From Saxidomus purpurata (lineage: Eukaryota; Mollusca; Bivalvia; Venerida; Veneridae), in assembly GCA_022818135.1 (NCBI GenBank), contig JAFMSR010000006.1, positions 32,703,497 through 32,767,496 of the forward strand: a DNA stretch of 64,000 nt, read 5' to 3'. Position 1 is the first letter of the stretch. Every line of letters begins with the position of its first letter. The notes below the pieces were generated by a model. It was not told where the DNA came from. It saw only the letters and a list, made by a program, of their open reading frames with translations, and made no database searches. Of the stretch, positions 12,027 to 24,370 are shown piece after piece. The position numbers and the translations under genes were made by a program.

Positions 12027-13080
12027 AAAACTTAATGAACAAACTTTTAATGAATACTTGTTGAACCATTCCATGTAGCAAATATCTTTGACGATGTAGA
12101 TGATATGCATTGGATTTATGAAACCCTATTCAAAACATTGTAAACGAACATGCCAAAATATCCGTGGGAAGAAGCGCCACCATATATGAATTAAATGAAA
12201 TAATGTTTAATGTGATGACAAACTTTTATCAGATCAACAAGTCAGCAATCTTTTAAACGAGTAATAATTAAGTTGAAAAAAGCAAGAGAATCAGCCTATG
12301 ATAAATTATTAATTATAATGAAGCATAAATAGATATATTTCTTTGCTCTTCGCTCGCTCCATAATTTCTTCTTAACAAATAAAATGGATTTCTGCTCGCC
12401 GCCTAAGAAATTCCGATGACCAACTTATTAATGCCTAAGGATGACTGTTTAATTTTATATTTTGCATTTTAATTATTAAATGTTATATTTGTTTTAGTTT
12501 AAATTGACATTTTTTCTTTAAATACTAGTAAAGCAATACAATATTGGATACGTTTCATTATTTATGTATCCCGAGTAGAGGCTGCTCTCAACATATTTAA
12601 CGCCCGAGACAAGATAAGACCCCGAAAGAACAGTGAAAATATAACGAAAAACCCGGCTCTTTTTTTCTTTCGCGACTGTGAAAGTTACAAACTTGAAGAT
12701 GACCATAACCTCATACTTTTGTTTGCACCACCTTTTCCGTTTTGGACCTACGGTATTCAGTCTCCCTATGACAACGGAATAAACATAATATATCTTAAGC
12801 AACACCAACCTCCTACATATCTGATAGACGGATAGACAGAACAGAGCAAATCTATAGTCCACAAATTGGTCTATATTCAGTTAGGGTACCAAAATATCGG
12901 CGAGTAAAGACGATACTGCGTATCAGCCATCAACATTACTGGCTTAGAAACCTTGCTTATAGGAAGAGACTCTGCTAATTCTACCTAACTCTGTCACAGA
13001 AGCCAAAATGCAGTAGTTTATGCTCGTCTGAGCATAAGGGCTATATTTAAATGATCTACTGTCTAAATATTCTGTGTAGG
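12027..13080. other. No gene seen
   Basis: A 114-residue minus-strand frame (12518-12862) has no recognisable domain. Confidence 0.45.
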
Positions 13081-13249
13081 CCTCTTGGTTAATCATTTAA
13101 CATGAATTCTCGAAGACTGCTTCCTGGAGTTCTGACTAGAACTGGGGCTGAAAGGGACTGTGGAAGTTGTGGTCAAATGCAGCAGTCGTGATTCAAACTT
13201 ACAACCTATAGATAAAGAGTCCGACGCTCTTCCCCTACACCACGGGGCC
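13080..13249 (-). mobile_element. tRNA-derived SINE (minus strand)
   Basis: The minus strand starts GGCCCCGTGGTGTAGGGGAA. The A-box TGGTGTAGGGGA is at 13231-13242 and the B-box GTTTGAATC at 13190-13198, each with one mismatch to consensus. The chance translation …RGRASDS…GCKFESR is typical of tRNA-like heads. The body runs down to ~13080. Confidence 0.75.
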
Positions 13250-13261
13250 TCCCTCTCATGT

Positions 13262-13500
13262 GGGGCTCGATAATTCAGCAGGTAAGGCATTTACCTCCAG
13301 AACAGAATATCCCTGATTCGAATCCTAGCCGGGGCACAAGGTGTGTCATTGGAGAAGGCACAGATGCCACTCGTACATCAGTCCACTCAGCTGTGTAGCA
13401 GTGATGAAAATCCCGCTTCCTTTCTCGTGCGAGCGTAGTAAGATCTGGAATGAGTGTTTGAGAGCGATCTAATATAACGAAAGCTTTCTTAATAATTGAA
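13262..13500 (+). mobile_element. tRNA-derived SINE (plus strand)
   Basis: The A-box TAATTCAGCAGG (13271-13282) and B-box ATTCGAATC (13316-13324) are at normal tRNA spacing, each with one mismatch. A non-tRNA body follows. Its head is about 13 bp from the minus-strand SINE head, giving a divergent pair. Confidence 0.75.
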
Positions 13501-14075
13501 CAAACAAGATCTGTCCCTCATAAGTGACGAATGCCCCCAAAGTGGTGTCTAAGAGCCTATGTATGACCTTGACCTTCAAGGTGTGACCTGGTACTAGCAA
13601 CAGACACTTTATTTCCGTGCGCTGAACATTTGTGCAAATTCATGTTGTAAACCTTCAAATATAATAGAATTACAATCCGGAAATTAACATATGAATATAT
13701 ACAGGATTTTAAAGCCTGTGACGTCTAAGTGCGACATTGACCTTCAAGGAAAGGATACAGAACTTGCGCATAACACGTCATATCTCCATGTGCGAAACAA
13801 TTGTTCCATGTTATTGTAAAATCCGTCCATGCATGACAGAGTTACCATGTATACATGACCTTTAAAATCTAGGTATGACCTTGACCTTGAGGTAGGGATG
13901 TGGTTAATGCACATGACACGTCGTTTTCATGTGCTGAACATTTGTGCCATTTTATATGAAAATCCCTTCGTGAATGACAAAGTTACAGGCCGGACAATGG
14001 GACGGACGAACGAATGGACGGTGATATTTTAATATACCCACATTTGAGGGCATCAATATCAGTTCGTTTGAACTG
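13500..14075 (+). repeat. Tandem-unit repeat with GGACGGACGAACG tail
   Basis: Units share TATGACCTTGACCTTCAAGG-like sequence (13560, 13735, 13868) and GCTGAACATTTGTGC (13621, 13935). The tail GGACGGACGAACGAATGGAC is at 13999-14018. Confidence 0.7.
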
Positions 14076-14429
14076 AAAAAAAACAGTTGTTTATTTCATT
14101 CTCTATGTAATAAAATGGCATAGAAATATAACTATTTACAGAAAAACAGATTTAAATGTATAAATGGTCGACTTGATGGCCTTCGTGGTGTATTACTGCG
14201 AATCGGAACTTCAAATCGTGGTTTATTAGACGCTAATCTTAAACAGTGTGAAATTTTCATTCGATTTCTAAAACAATAAGTAAAAACTAACCTACTGGCG
14301 GCAAGTTGTTATTGTTGTTGTACGTTTCAACCGTATTTCGACGATCATATTTACAGGCGGGCAGATTACCCAATTATCGTTCCTGGGGATAACCAGTACT
14401 ATATAGATCCCTATCCTCTGTAAGAAACT

Positions 14430-14970
14430 GTTAACTTTCTCACATAAAGAGACATGGTCACAGGGCTCGAACCCATCTGGCAGCAAGTGAGTCTGCTTTT
14501 TGGACCAATACAGATCATGATTAACTTGCACATTGACCAGTGTCGTCAGATGAAATTCATCTCAATTACGGTTGTTAATTACATAATTATGCAAATGAAT
14601 AATATGTACCTACAAATATGCTTTTCATTACGTGTATAACCAGGTGAGTCACCATGATCAGCTTGCACATCTGTGTCGTCAGGGGAAAATCTGCTCATTC
14701 AGTTTCATTGTAATTCTCATACTTCAACCAATATTTGGTACCTGTAACTATTATCTCTGTTATAACAAAATGTCCTTTTTATTTTAACTCATATATACCA
14801 AAATTTATAATTAGAATTGAACAATATTTGTTTCTTATAGATAGGCCTATTAAACATGTATTTACAGGGTGAACTTGTAGCCAGCCAAAAATATAACGAC
14901 AGTTACTCTGTTGGCGACAAGTGAGTCTGCATTTGTGACTAGTTTGGACTGTGATCACGAAAACAACATT
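14430..14970 (-). repeat. R2 dispersed family, two minus-strand copies
   Basis: Segments around 14461-14560, 14640-14700 and 14885-14960 share GGC(A/G)(A/G)CAAGTGAGTCTGC and GATCAGCTTGCACATCTGTG-type sequence. Related copies are at 19205-19330, 19815-19870, 20445-20620 and, inverted, 50970-51060. A B-box-like GGTTCGAGCCC (minus) at 14463-14473 suggests a tRNA-like part. Confidence 0.6.
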
Positions 14971-15059
14971 CTTGCAAAATAACAAAATGTCTCATTGCGA
15001 CCAGCATTAACGTAATCCCAATTATAATAGAATCGATGTAAATATCCGGTATGGATACA

Positions 15060-15440
15060 TACCAACTATCTAAGCTCTAGGTATTGTGGTTTTAGAGAAG
15101 ATTTTAAATGTCCTCTTATATAAGTGTGACTTCCAGGGCGGGGTTAATTTTGCCACAAAGGGTTATAATTGGAACTACCGTGGTAGAGGTCCACTGGACA
15201 ACGCTACTTGCCAAATATCTAAGCTCTTGATCTTCCAGTTTTTGAAAAGAATGTTTTCCTATTTGTTATCATAGCAACGAGAGTTCTTATCAGAAGTACT
15301 TCATTTTGACACTCTTTGCTGAGGGTCACCTAGAAAACATTCGTGTGTTCAGTTGGAAATGGTCCAGTAGTTTCACAAGAAGATTTGAAAGGTCGCCGGA
15401 CGGTGAGCGGTCACAATAGTGCTCAGGTGAGCTAAAACAA
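15060..15440 (-). repeat. R1 family copy (minus)
   Basis: Contains GTGGTAGAGGTCCACTGG and CCAAATATCTAAGCTCT, the complement of the 640-1600 unit. Ends with CAGGTGAGCTAAAAC at 15426-15440. It abuts the left LINE arm. Confidence 0.75.
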
Positions 15441-16439
15441 AAGATATCCATATGCTTTGGGAAAGTGAAGTCATCATATTTATCAAGATACGTCCCAAGT
15501 AACACATGAGAGTTGTCTGGCACAGGGGAGTTCCAGACCGATTTTCCAGCATTTGTAAAATCATCCAAAATGACGATCCGATATGCAAGAAAACAGATTT
15601 TGATACGTAGCCGAACAATGCAGATTAATTAAAAATCTTTTTCTTTCTAAAGTATAATTGCACCACAAGAAGATAGTGGTTAACTATTTCTGTTCTGCCA
15701 CAAGAGCATTGTAACTCGATGAATAATTTCCTAAATACATTATAAAGGAGCAATCTGGAATGGTGTCTAATATGCCTTACTTGTCCAAGCTTTAAACAAT
15801 TATTGAGGTGTCATTAATCTTATTTTTAAAGCAGACACAGAGATGTTGACCACTGGAAGCGTGTTCCTATCGCGAATAACAGAGGGAATAAAAGAGCTCC
15901 TATACAGTTATATATTTACTTCTGGGGTGTAATTTATGTTGCAGATATTGTATCGCGATTGAGTTTGATCTGCAAAATATGCAAGTTTTATTGTTTTTCA
16001 TCTTATATCAAGTTGTCAATTTATGCGTCTTTCTTCCATCTTCCAAGTTTCACATTTTAGTTCAACAGAGCTTTTCTATGTTACACAATTAGGTGGCATC
16101 TGTTACACTTCTTGATATTTCGGTTTGACTTGACAACATATTTTGCTTCTCTTCTGTGGTACATTTATCCCAGACTGAGTCACTATATTCCAGTAGAGGC
16201 TGTATGATAAACACGTTAACATAAAAAATGTTCCTTTTCATGAATTAGCATAAAATGAGCGTTCAAAGAGATCCCTTTAAAATTGACTTAGTATCATTAC
16301 TTTTTTTCTCATAATGTGCAGCTCCAGTTTGCTCAAAAGATAATCAAGACAAAGTTTTTGATATTTCATTATGAAAACTGTGTTAAAATGTGGTGAGTTA
16401 TTAAGTGTATGAACAACAGTCACTAAACATTACAGAAAT
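15441..16439 (-). pseudogene. Decayed LINE ORF2 3' end, left arm of an inverted duplication
   Basis: On the minus strand the frame near 16220-16150 reads …IIQPLLEYSDSVWDKCTTEEKQ…, the C-terminal motif of non-LTR RTs. It is followed by LELKCETWKMEERR-like sequence broken by stops and shifts. The copy is inverted relative to 17576-18570. Homology is visible along almost the whole arm, for example GTTTAGTGAC at the inner end and GACGCATAA in the middle. Confidence 0.75.
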
Positions 16440-17575
16440 ATTTACTATCATTTACAGTAGTCGATCGGGTAGGACAGAGACCCTGATTGACTTTGACAAA
16501 GAGAGTAAGAACATTGGTGTATTCAACTGCCCTGATCAATTGTCCTGAAGGATCTGATTCATTGTAATTATTGTTCATCTGTATGTAATTACACATTGCA
16601 CAAATTTCAGTGTGTCCTGGCAAATAGTCCACGCTACAGTGGAAAATGTAGATCCTTGTCCTAGGAAGTTTCAATGCTACAACTTAAATATTTTTGACCA
16701 GACTGAAATGTATTCCATGCAGATACAACCATGGTTCAAACTTAAACTGAAATTTGTTCAGGGCTATGCTGAAATTTAAATCGCTTTAGGTTTTTTGTTT
16801 AGTTTGCTTCATTTTTCAAAAGTTTTGAATACATGTACTAAACTTTTTATATTATAAAATGTAAGACGATAATTGAAAATCTTCAAGTCGTCCTATCTAC
16901 TCCTGGATTATACACAAGTCCAGTGACAGGGTGTTTTTTTGTTTGTTATTTCTGGACCCATCATACTCCCAAGTCCTGTCTGGAACATGAGGTATGCCGC
17001 ACATTTCATCGCCTCATGCAGGGCAGACTCACTGATTGAACCACTTTCATAATGCCATTATGCATTAGTGAAATATATGTTGTGCGCAATCACCTAGACG
17101 TTTTTTAACATCCAATGCTGACACCTGCTATGAGTGACTATGTACTATGTGTATGAACATTCTATTTTAGGACAAGAGTAACTTCGTTGTTCAACTAAAT
17201 GACTTAATTTCTAAAGTTCAAGGACACTGTTAATATGGATATGTCTATAAAATTCCACGATGGAATTTGCGTGGAGTATTAACCAAATATTTCCATATTG
17301 CAAGAAGCCCCACACAGAAGCACGGAACTAGAGGCAACATGCAAGACGACTAAATTCCAACATAGTCAAGAATATCCTCAAACAATGGCTGGAACACATG
17401 ACAATTTCTTCAACAAATTTCAGCATGTCCAGGAATTTTTTATGGAGTAGCAGGGAATTTGTTAAAACTTATTTCAACAGCTACGCCTGAAACATTTCAG
17501 AAATCTTTCCAGCACTGTCTGGAATATTTATCAATAGTAATGATATTAATGTTTAGACATATAGCATCAATAGAC
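16440..17575. other. Spacer between the two inverted LINE arms
   Basis: 1.1 kb without a recognisable gene. An 83-residue minus-strand frame at 16423-16674 has no known content. Confidence 0.6.
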
Positions 17576-18570
17576 ATTTCTGTAATGTTTAGTGACTATT
17601 GTTCATACACGTTTTAGCTCACTACATGTTTACACAATTTTCATAACAAAATGTCAAAAACTTTGTCTTCATTATCTTTTGTGCAAATTGGAACTGCACA
17701 TCATCAGAATAAAAACAATGATACTAAGTCAATTTTAAAGAATTCTTTGAACACTCATGTTATACTGAATCATAAAAATGGTCAGAACGTTTATTCTGAT
17801 GTTTGCGTGTCCTTCATACGGCCTCTGTTTGAATATAGTGACTCAGTCTGAGAACAGAAGCAAACTATGAAGTCAATTCAAACCGAAACATCAAGTTTTT
17901 GTAACAGGTACTATCAAGTTGTATAACATAGAGAAGCTCTATTGAGCTAAAATGGGAAAATTGGAAGATGAAAGAAAGACGCATAAATAAACAACTTGCT
18001 ATCAGATGAAACACAATAAAACTTGCATATCTTGCAGATCAAACACAATGGCGATACAATATTTGCAACATAAATTACATTCCAGAAGTAAATACATAAC
18101 TATATAGGAACTCTTTTCTTCTCTCTGTTTTTTGCGAAAGGAACGCGCTTCCAGTAATCAACATCTCTCTGTCAAACTTAAAAAGTAAAATTAATGTCAG
18201 CGGACAAGTTATCCATATCAGACACCATATCAGATTCCCTTTAGGTCGTAGTTCCTTGATATATTTAGGAAATTATTCATTCCAATCACCACAATACTCT
18301 TATGGCAAAACAGAAATTGTTAACCACTTTCTTCTTGTGTGCTGCAATTATACTTGAGAAAGAATTTTTATAATTAATCTGCATTGTCCGGCTAGACGCC
18401 AGAATATGTTTTCTTGCATATCAGAACGACATTTCTGATGATTTTACCCATGCTGGGAAATGATTCTGGAACCAACCTGTGTCAGACAACTCTCATGAAT
18501 TACTTTTGACGTATCGTGATAAACATTGCGATGTACATTTCCCATATGCAGCATATGAATATCGTTTCTT
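17576..18570 (+). pseudogene. Decayed LINE ORF2 3' end, right arm of an inverted duplication
   Basis: The plus-strand stretch 17651-17851 includes VCVSFIRPLFEYSDSV, the RT C-terminal motif, and then breaks. A small deletion relative to the left arm follows DSV. Downstream ..NHFLLVC.. near 18320 fits the cysteine-containing tail of such ORFs. The homologous copy lies inverted at 15441-16439, with 5' ends facing each other across a 1.1 kb spacer. Confidence 0.75.
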
Positions 18571-18589
18571 TTATACTTACATGTAATTG

Positions 18590-19196
18590 ATCCCTATTGT
18601 CCTAGATTCGAACTTGACCTAGAAACCATTGGTAAAACCATTCTGACCAATTTTCATTATGATTGGGTAATAAATGTGGCCTCTAGAGTGTTACTTAAGT
18701 TTTTCTTTGATTTGACCATGTGACCTATTTTTTTACCCCAGGTGACCCAGATTTGACCTTGACATGGAAATCATTTAAGAAAACATATAGATCAATTTTC
18801 GTGATGACTAGGTTGTAAATGTGACCTCCATGGTATACACAAGGTTTTTCTATGATTTGACCGGGTGACCCCGTTTTTACCTCAGATAATCTATATTTAA
18901 ACTCCAAGCCAATTATTCTGACTAAGTTTCATGAAGATCCAATACATACTGCAACCTCTATTGCATATCCAAGGTTTTACTATGATTTGACCTGGTGACC
19001 TAGTTTTAACCTTAGAAGACCCATATTTAAACTCGACGTAGATTTTATCAAGGCAGTCATTATAATCAAGTATCATTAATTTAAAGCCTATATTGCATAC
19101 ACAATGTTCAGTTTGAACAGACGACAGACGACAGACAACCGACACCAGACGATCACAATAGCTCACATTGAGCACATACTGTTCAGATGAGCTAAA
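18590..19196 (+). repeat. ~150-bp tandem units with ACGACAGACGAC tail
   Basis: Units share GACC(A/T)(G/T)GTGACCTA..TTTACC and GAC(C/A)AATTTTCATTATGAT-like sequence. Ends in a CAGACGACAGACGACAG tract and ATGAGCTAAAA at ~19191. Confidence 0.7.
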
Positions 19197-19432
19197 AAAG
19201 TTGTCATCAAACAGTTATCATATTACGGCAAGTGATTCTGCCTTCATACGACCAATGTGAGCCATATGCAATCATCTGATATACTGGATGTAAAATAAAT
19301 AATTTTAAACTACACTGCCGGTGACAAGTTTAGTATCCCTTTCAGACTTGTGTAATACATAATCAACTTGTACTATTAATCTTTAAATGAATATATATCA
19401 ATTATTTATGTGGCGGCAAATTACCATGACTT

Positions 19433-19822
19433 TGATTCAAGTATAGACCATTTACCCTGACTTCGATTCCAGTGTAGACAATTTACCCTGACTTCGATTC
19501 CAGTTTAGATCATTTCCCATGACTTCGATTCCAGTGTAGACCATTTACCCTGACTTCGTTTCCAGTGTAGACCATTTACCCTGACTTTGATTCCAGTATA
19601 GACCATTTACCATGACTTTGATTTCAGTATAGACCATTTGCCATGACTTCGATTCCAGTATAGACCATTTACCATGACTTCGATTCCAGTGTAGACCATT
19701 TACCATGACTTCGATTTCAGTGTAGACCATTTACCATGACTTCGATTCCAGTATAGACCATTTACCCTGACTTTGATTCCAGTGTAGACCATTTACCCTG
19801 ACTTCGCTTCCAGTATAGACCA
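19433..19822 (+). repeat. 31-bp minisatellite, ~12-13 copies
   Basis: The unit is GTAGACCATTTACC(A/C)TGACT followed by TCGATTCCAGT, in tandem. It is embedded in an R2-like context. Two 60-residue minus-strand frames here are repeat translations, not genes. Confidence 0.92.
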
Positions 19823-19988
19823 TAAGCAGATTGCACATCTGTGTCGTGACGGAGTAATCGGCTGAATCAGCACAATAGTTCTGTAGTTTTGCAAAACGAA
19901 TATTCTGTACCTGTAACAACAGAATATCTTATTAAAACATGTCTTTTACAGTCGAACCTGCCACTATCAAACTTTTCACATATCCATA

Positions 19989-20345
19989 AAGCTGCTCGCT
20001 CTCAGATTTTGGTAAAAAAAATAAAGTTCTGGAAACTGTATGTAAATAACGTATCTTAGAACATATGGTCATACAAAAAGGCTTCAGTATAAATTCCTGC
20101 CACGTATATCTCTAAATTTTAAGTAATACGCTACCAAATTCAAATAACGCTTTTGAAATTCCAATATAAACATATAGTGTATCGGTGCCGTGTAACCGAT
20201 ATTTTCAATCGATATCTGCAAATCCCTACCTAGATTTTTGCTTATATTTTAATTCTAGCATTTAGTTTTATATTTGTGTATAAGTATGCCAATTTTTGAG
20301 AAAAAAAAAATATTTTTTTCAACAGTAACTGAGAGCGAGCAGCTT
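19989..20345. mobile_element. TA-flanked MITE, 357 bp
   Basis: A perfect 17-bp inverted repeat, AAGCTGCTCGCTCTCAG at 19989-20005 and its complement at 20329-20345. Both ends are flanked by TA (19987-19988, 20346-20347), as in Tc1/mariner-type insertions. A left end of the same family occurs at 32392 without a matching right end. Confidence 0.88.
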
Positions 20346-20444
20346 TAACTCAATTCTGTATTAGCGACCGGTGTGCAACATTGCATTGTCTTGTCTAATC
20401 AATTCATACAATCCATGTTATTTAAATGCCTTAATGACCCGGCC

Positions 20445-20700
20445 GGCGACAAGTGAATCAGCCTTTTTATCACCTTGTACAGTCAATGTAAATAATTACT
20501 AATTTAAAAAAAACTCACCGGCGGAAGTTTAGTCTGTCTTCATAACCAGTGTAGACTATGATCAGCTTGCACACTCGTGTCGTCATGTGACATTCCAGTG
20601 GACCATCACCAGCATTCCGTTGAACGAATAATCTGTACTGTAAACATAATTATCAATTATATTTTTCTTAGTTAAACACATCCTTTTCATTACAGGTACA
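20445..20700 (-). repeat. R2 dispersed family copy
   Basis: GGCGACAAGTGAATCAGCC (20451) and ATGATCAGCTTGCACACTCG (20558) match the 14.4-14.7 kb copy. Confidence 0.55.
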
Positions 20701-22284
20701 TGTACATACAGTCACATCGGCAGCCAGCCAAAACTTTGCATTTAGAGCAATTGCAGTTTATTACAAAAACGTGCCTGTCCTTTTCTCTATTCATCCAGTA
20801 GACGGCACTCCTTTGAACAATTATGGCACTAGTCGCTCGAAATATTTTCAAAAATGTAATATTTTCCCGATGAATTTTCTAGTCGGCATGATATAGTTCA
20901 CAGGTACAATCAATCAACAAACAACAGAGAGACTCGAACCCAGCCTAGACAAGGCCACCTGGTGACTTCAAAGTCTGCCTTGCATTTGGTGACTTAGTCT
21001 TCAAATTATACAACTAAATCTGGAAATAAATCAATTAGAACAAGTGTTCATTGCTACAATCATTATACAGCTGATATTACTGTATAACGTAGTATTAGAA
21101 AATATGTAAGGTGTGGGGAAAATGGCTTTGAACAACAATATTTTCCATATCAATGTATAGATAAGTGGTAATCCAAAGACCAAACAATTATGTTAAGGTT
21201 ACATATACATGTAGGTACAATTTCAATCTCCAGGTATTTTTCTTCTTATTTATTTATTTGATTTTGTTACCTGCTTAACGCAGAGGGCGACAAAGAGCCA
21301 TTTACAAGCTTAGCACTAAATAACACAAAATGTTGTTGTTTAATGTATGGTTTTCTTAAAGTCCCAGGAACACATTTACAAATAATTCTCATTTTATCAG
21401 GTACGATATCTCACTTACAGAAGTGACCTTTATTTGTATATATAAACATTACTAACTTCGCTTTTTGATCGAAAAGTACATATTAGATACATAGCGCAGT
21501 ATTTGCAAAAAATAAGAAAGGCTTTCTGACAACTCTTTTTCCTGAAGAAACAGCTTGAATATGAAAGAAAGGCATATGTCAACATTGTTTTAGAGTGAAT
21601 CGAATATGGTTCTATCAATATCCTACCAATTAATTTATGTTACTATCTGACTATATCAGTAAATTAAAAGTGATCCTGTGACTTTAAAATGTAAGATTGC
21701 AATATAATAAATAACTGATTTAAGTTTAACAAACTTCCCATGTCTTTGTCTACCCTGTTGTCTATGCCGCCTTAATGTTTCCAGTGTTTCAAAATATCTT
21801 TATGACAGTTTATGATAACAATCAATAGACAAATAAGTAAAAATGAATATTTACCTTCAACAACTTTTGAAGATCCCTTTCCCCAAAGAATCTCAATGTG
21901 AATACAAAATCATGGTCCAATTTGCAACCTTACCGTAAATACTTAAAACTGCTCAGGGCCTTTTGTCATTGTATTTAATTCAATATCGTGGTGTGACATT
22001 TACTCAACAGCCCGTGCGTGAAAAGAAACCAGGGCATGAGGCAGTTAAAGGGGTTACACATGAAAAAGTCAATTTTCAACAGTATAATTATACATGTACG
22101 GCTAGTTTAATACATTTTCGTTGATATCATTAATAACTCCCTAATCGCAATAAAATGAAAAATTGAATTATAAATTAAAATAAACGAAACCCTTTCAAAA
22201 CACCCCCACTAGAAACCTCAAAATTCTTTCCATTTAGAACATCATTCGGATTTTTCTACGGAAACGACCGTGTGGTGTCCCGAT
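20701..22284. other. No gene seen
   Basis: AT-rich. GGGTTCGAGTCTC (minus, ~20933-20945) is B-box-like but lacks an A-box. Nothing else is recognised. Confidence 0.45.
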
Positions 22285-22360
22285 GCACCAGAATCAAACC
22301 ATTGACTTCCGCGAATAAGAATTAAAGCACCGGATGTGGTAACTCCAACTGTGCTGACTA
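22285..22360 (-). repeat. tRNA-like SINE head (degenerate)
   Basis: Minus-strand CAGCACAGTTGG (22345-22356) fits an A-box with one mismatch. GTTTGATTC (22291-22299) fits a B-box with one mismatch. Confidence 0.45.
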
Positions 22361-22756
22361 TTGAATGCTGAAAATGTATAAATTATTTTTAAAATAGCAA
22401 TGATAAAGTTGATTAAAATGCTGAACATTGAATCACAACTGCAAGTCACCTTTTTTTACACAAATATTGAAAACGGAAATTTCAGTGCTTGACGAGGTCG
22501 ACATTGTATTTTAGAAAAAAGTGAGAGTGGTTAACATTTATTCCTTTATAATTATGTATGATATTAGAAAAAAGTTTGGAAATTTAGTTTCCCGTGGTAA
22601 TAAGAGTGTCAGGCATGTAACGTACATTTAGTTTTCCGTATGTTTTGTTATAACTGCGTTGAAGATACACAATACCTTTAACTGGCATTCAGACCTTACA
22701 TTTACATTTTTCAGTGTTTTTTTTCCTGTGCGACGCCAATTTATAAAATGAGTTTA

Positions 22757-23162
22757 GGCTCCAATAAAACGAAAATACTTAAGTAATTGCTCAGCTGAGT
22801 ACGTTATTTTAAAGTCTAATTGTCTGTAAAATAAGAATATTTTGTTGTAGTCTATTTTTTAATGAAATTAACATGTTTAAAGAACAAAAATATTGTAAAT
22901 TACTAATTGCAAGTCATATTGAGCGAAAAATTCATTTGAGTACAAGTTAAGAATTTTAAGAATCTTAAGAATATACTTAGTGTAAATTACTTGCTAAATG
23001 TAACACTTCCTCCACAAATACTAACAAAGTGTATATAATTGTAATACGATTCTGACAAATTTGAATTCTTTAAATGATTAAACATGTAATCTGATGTAAG
23101 TGTTGAAATAAGTTGAGCATGTTACTGAGTAATTACTTAAGTATTTTCGTTAAATTGGGGCC
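22757..23162. mobile_element. MITE-like element with ~40-bp terminal inverted repeats
   Basis: The left end GGCTCCAATAAAACGAAAAT continues ACTTAAGTAATT.CTCAG, and is mirrored at 23120-23162. AGTTT flanks both sides (22751-22755, 23163-23167), a possible 5-bp target duplication. About 406 bp with no coding capacity. Confidence 0.87.
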
Positions 23163-24025
23163 AGTTTGGGGGAGTTCTTGGGTAATTGATTAGCCATGTG
23201 ACACTTCAGTAGAGACGGCTGCGATTTTGGTGCTTCTAGAATCAAAATGCCATGTGACAGAACTGATTCTGAATCGAACGGTTCTTGTTTCCGCATAAGC
23301 GATGCTCTTCACTAAGGATATAATCAAAAAAGCCAAAATTGTTTTTAAAGAAACACTAGTCATAATCTGTATCAAAAGAAATACTAAAAAAATATGCCCC
23401 CAATTTTGATTCCACGTACGGAGAACACGCTGTAGACGCAAAGTTTCTGATCACGTGACTACAGCAATTCTGCTTGAAATCCGGAATTAAAGGCATAAAT
23501 TCTGAAATTTTATCAAAGCGCTGAAAATACTGACTTGACAATTGTGTTGGCATGTATAAATTTAGTTCAGGCAAGTAATATTGAAAGTTCAACTCCAAGT
23601 GGTATAGCGAAATGTTCACTCCAAGACGTGAAAATGTTCACTGGTTTATGTTGTCAAATTCTGTTCAACTACTAAGTCAGCTTTGAAATGCTCGACTCAA
23701 AGAGACTAAACTGCTCAAATCCAAGACGTTAAAATGTGAACATTAGATGAAAGCCAATTACAAGGAAATGAAAACTGATTTTCAGTTTTCACAAACTTAT
23801 GTTTCAGATTACAAATGTGTAAGTGAACTGGCAATGATACAGCGCTCAAAATGTGGTAGTAGACAGCTAGAGTTTAGTTTGAAGAAATTAGTGTGAGTCA
23901 GAATTTTATAGTTTCCGTTAAATCAGCCGTGCGACCTACGGGTACAGATGATAAACAAACACAAAATGAGTAAGTTAACTCATAAAAAGTAAATAAGAAA
24001 AAAGTCTTCATATCGAAATTTACCT

Positions 24026-24180
24026 GTGCTGATGTTTATTTCAAACTGGAAGTGTTAAGTGCATACCAAAAGTGATTTCAGTTCGGGTAATGAAAAATGT
24101 ACATGTACTGATGTTTATTCAAACCGGAAGTGGTTAGTGCATACCGAAAGTGACTTCAGTTCGGTTAATAAAACTGTACG
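24026..24180 (+). repeat. Tandem duplication, ~78-bp period
   Basis: CTGATGTTTATT…GGAAGTG(G/T)TTAAGTGCATACC is present twice (24030 and 24108 starts), diverged by several bases. An 81-residue frame across it is not taken as a gene. Confidence 0.7.
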
Positions 24181-24370
24181 GACAAGAGCATGTCAGAATG
24201 TCATACTTTTGGACTCTGTTTCATCTGGTACTAACCAGCAACCAGTAACTGTTACATATTTGGTTGATGTACACATAAAGGCTTGTTTTAGGTCTTTAGA
24301 ATAAGAACTATTTATTTTTTGCGACTTAGATTAAAAATGGTATCTCCTGTTTTAGGAAAGACAGGTTGTA

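Noticed and set aside
12518..12862. 114-residue minus-strand frame
   Set aside because: No motif; AT-rich composition.
13093..13290. 65-residue minus-strand frame with RGRASDS…GCKFESR
   Set aside because: Known type of chance translation of a tRNA-derived SINE head.
19545..19919. Two ~60-residue repetitive frames (NGLHWNQSQGKWS…)
   Set aside because: Direct translation of the 31-bp minisatellite.
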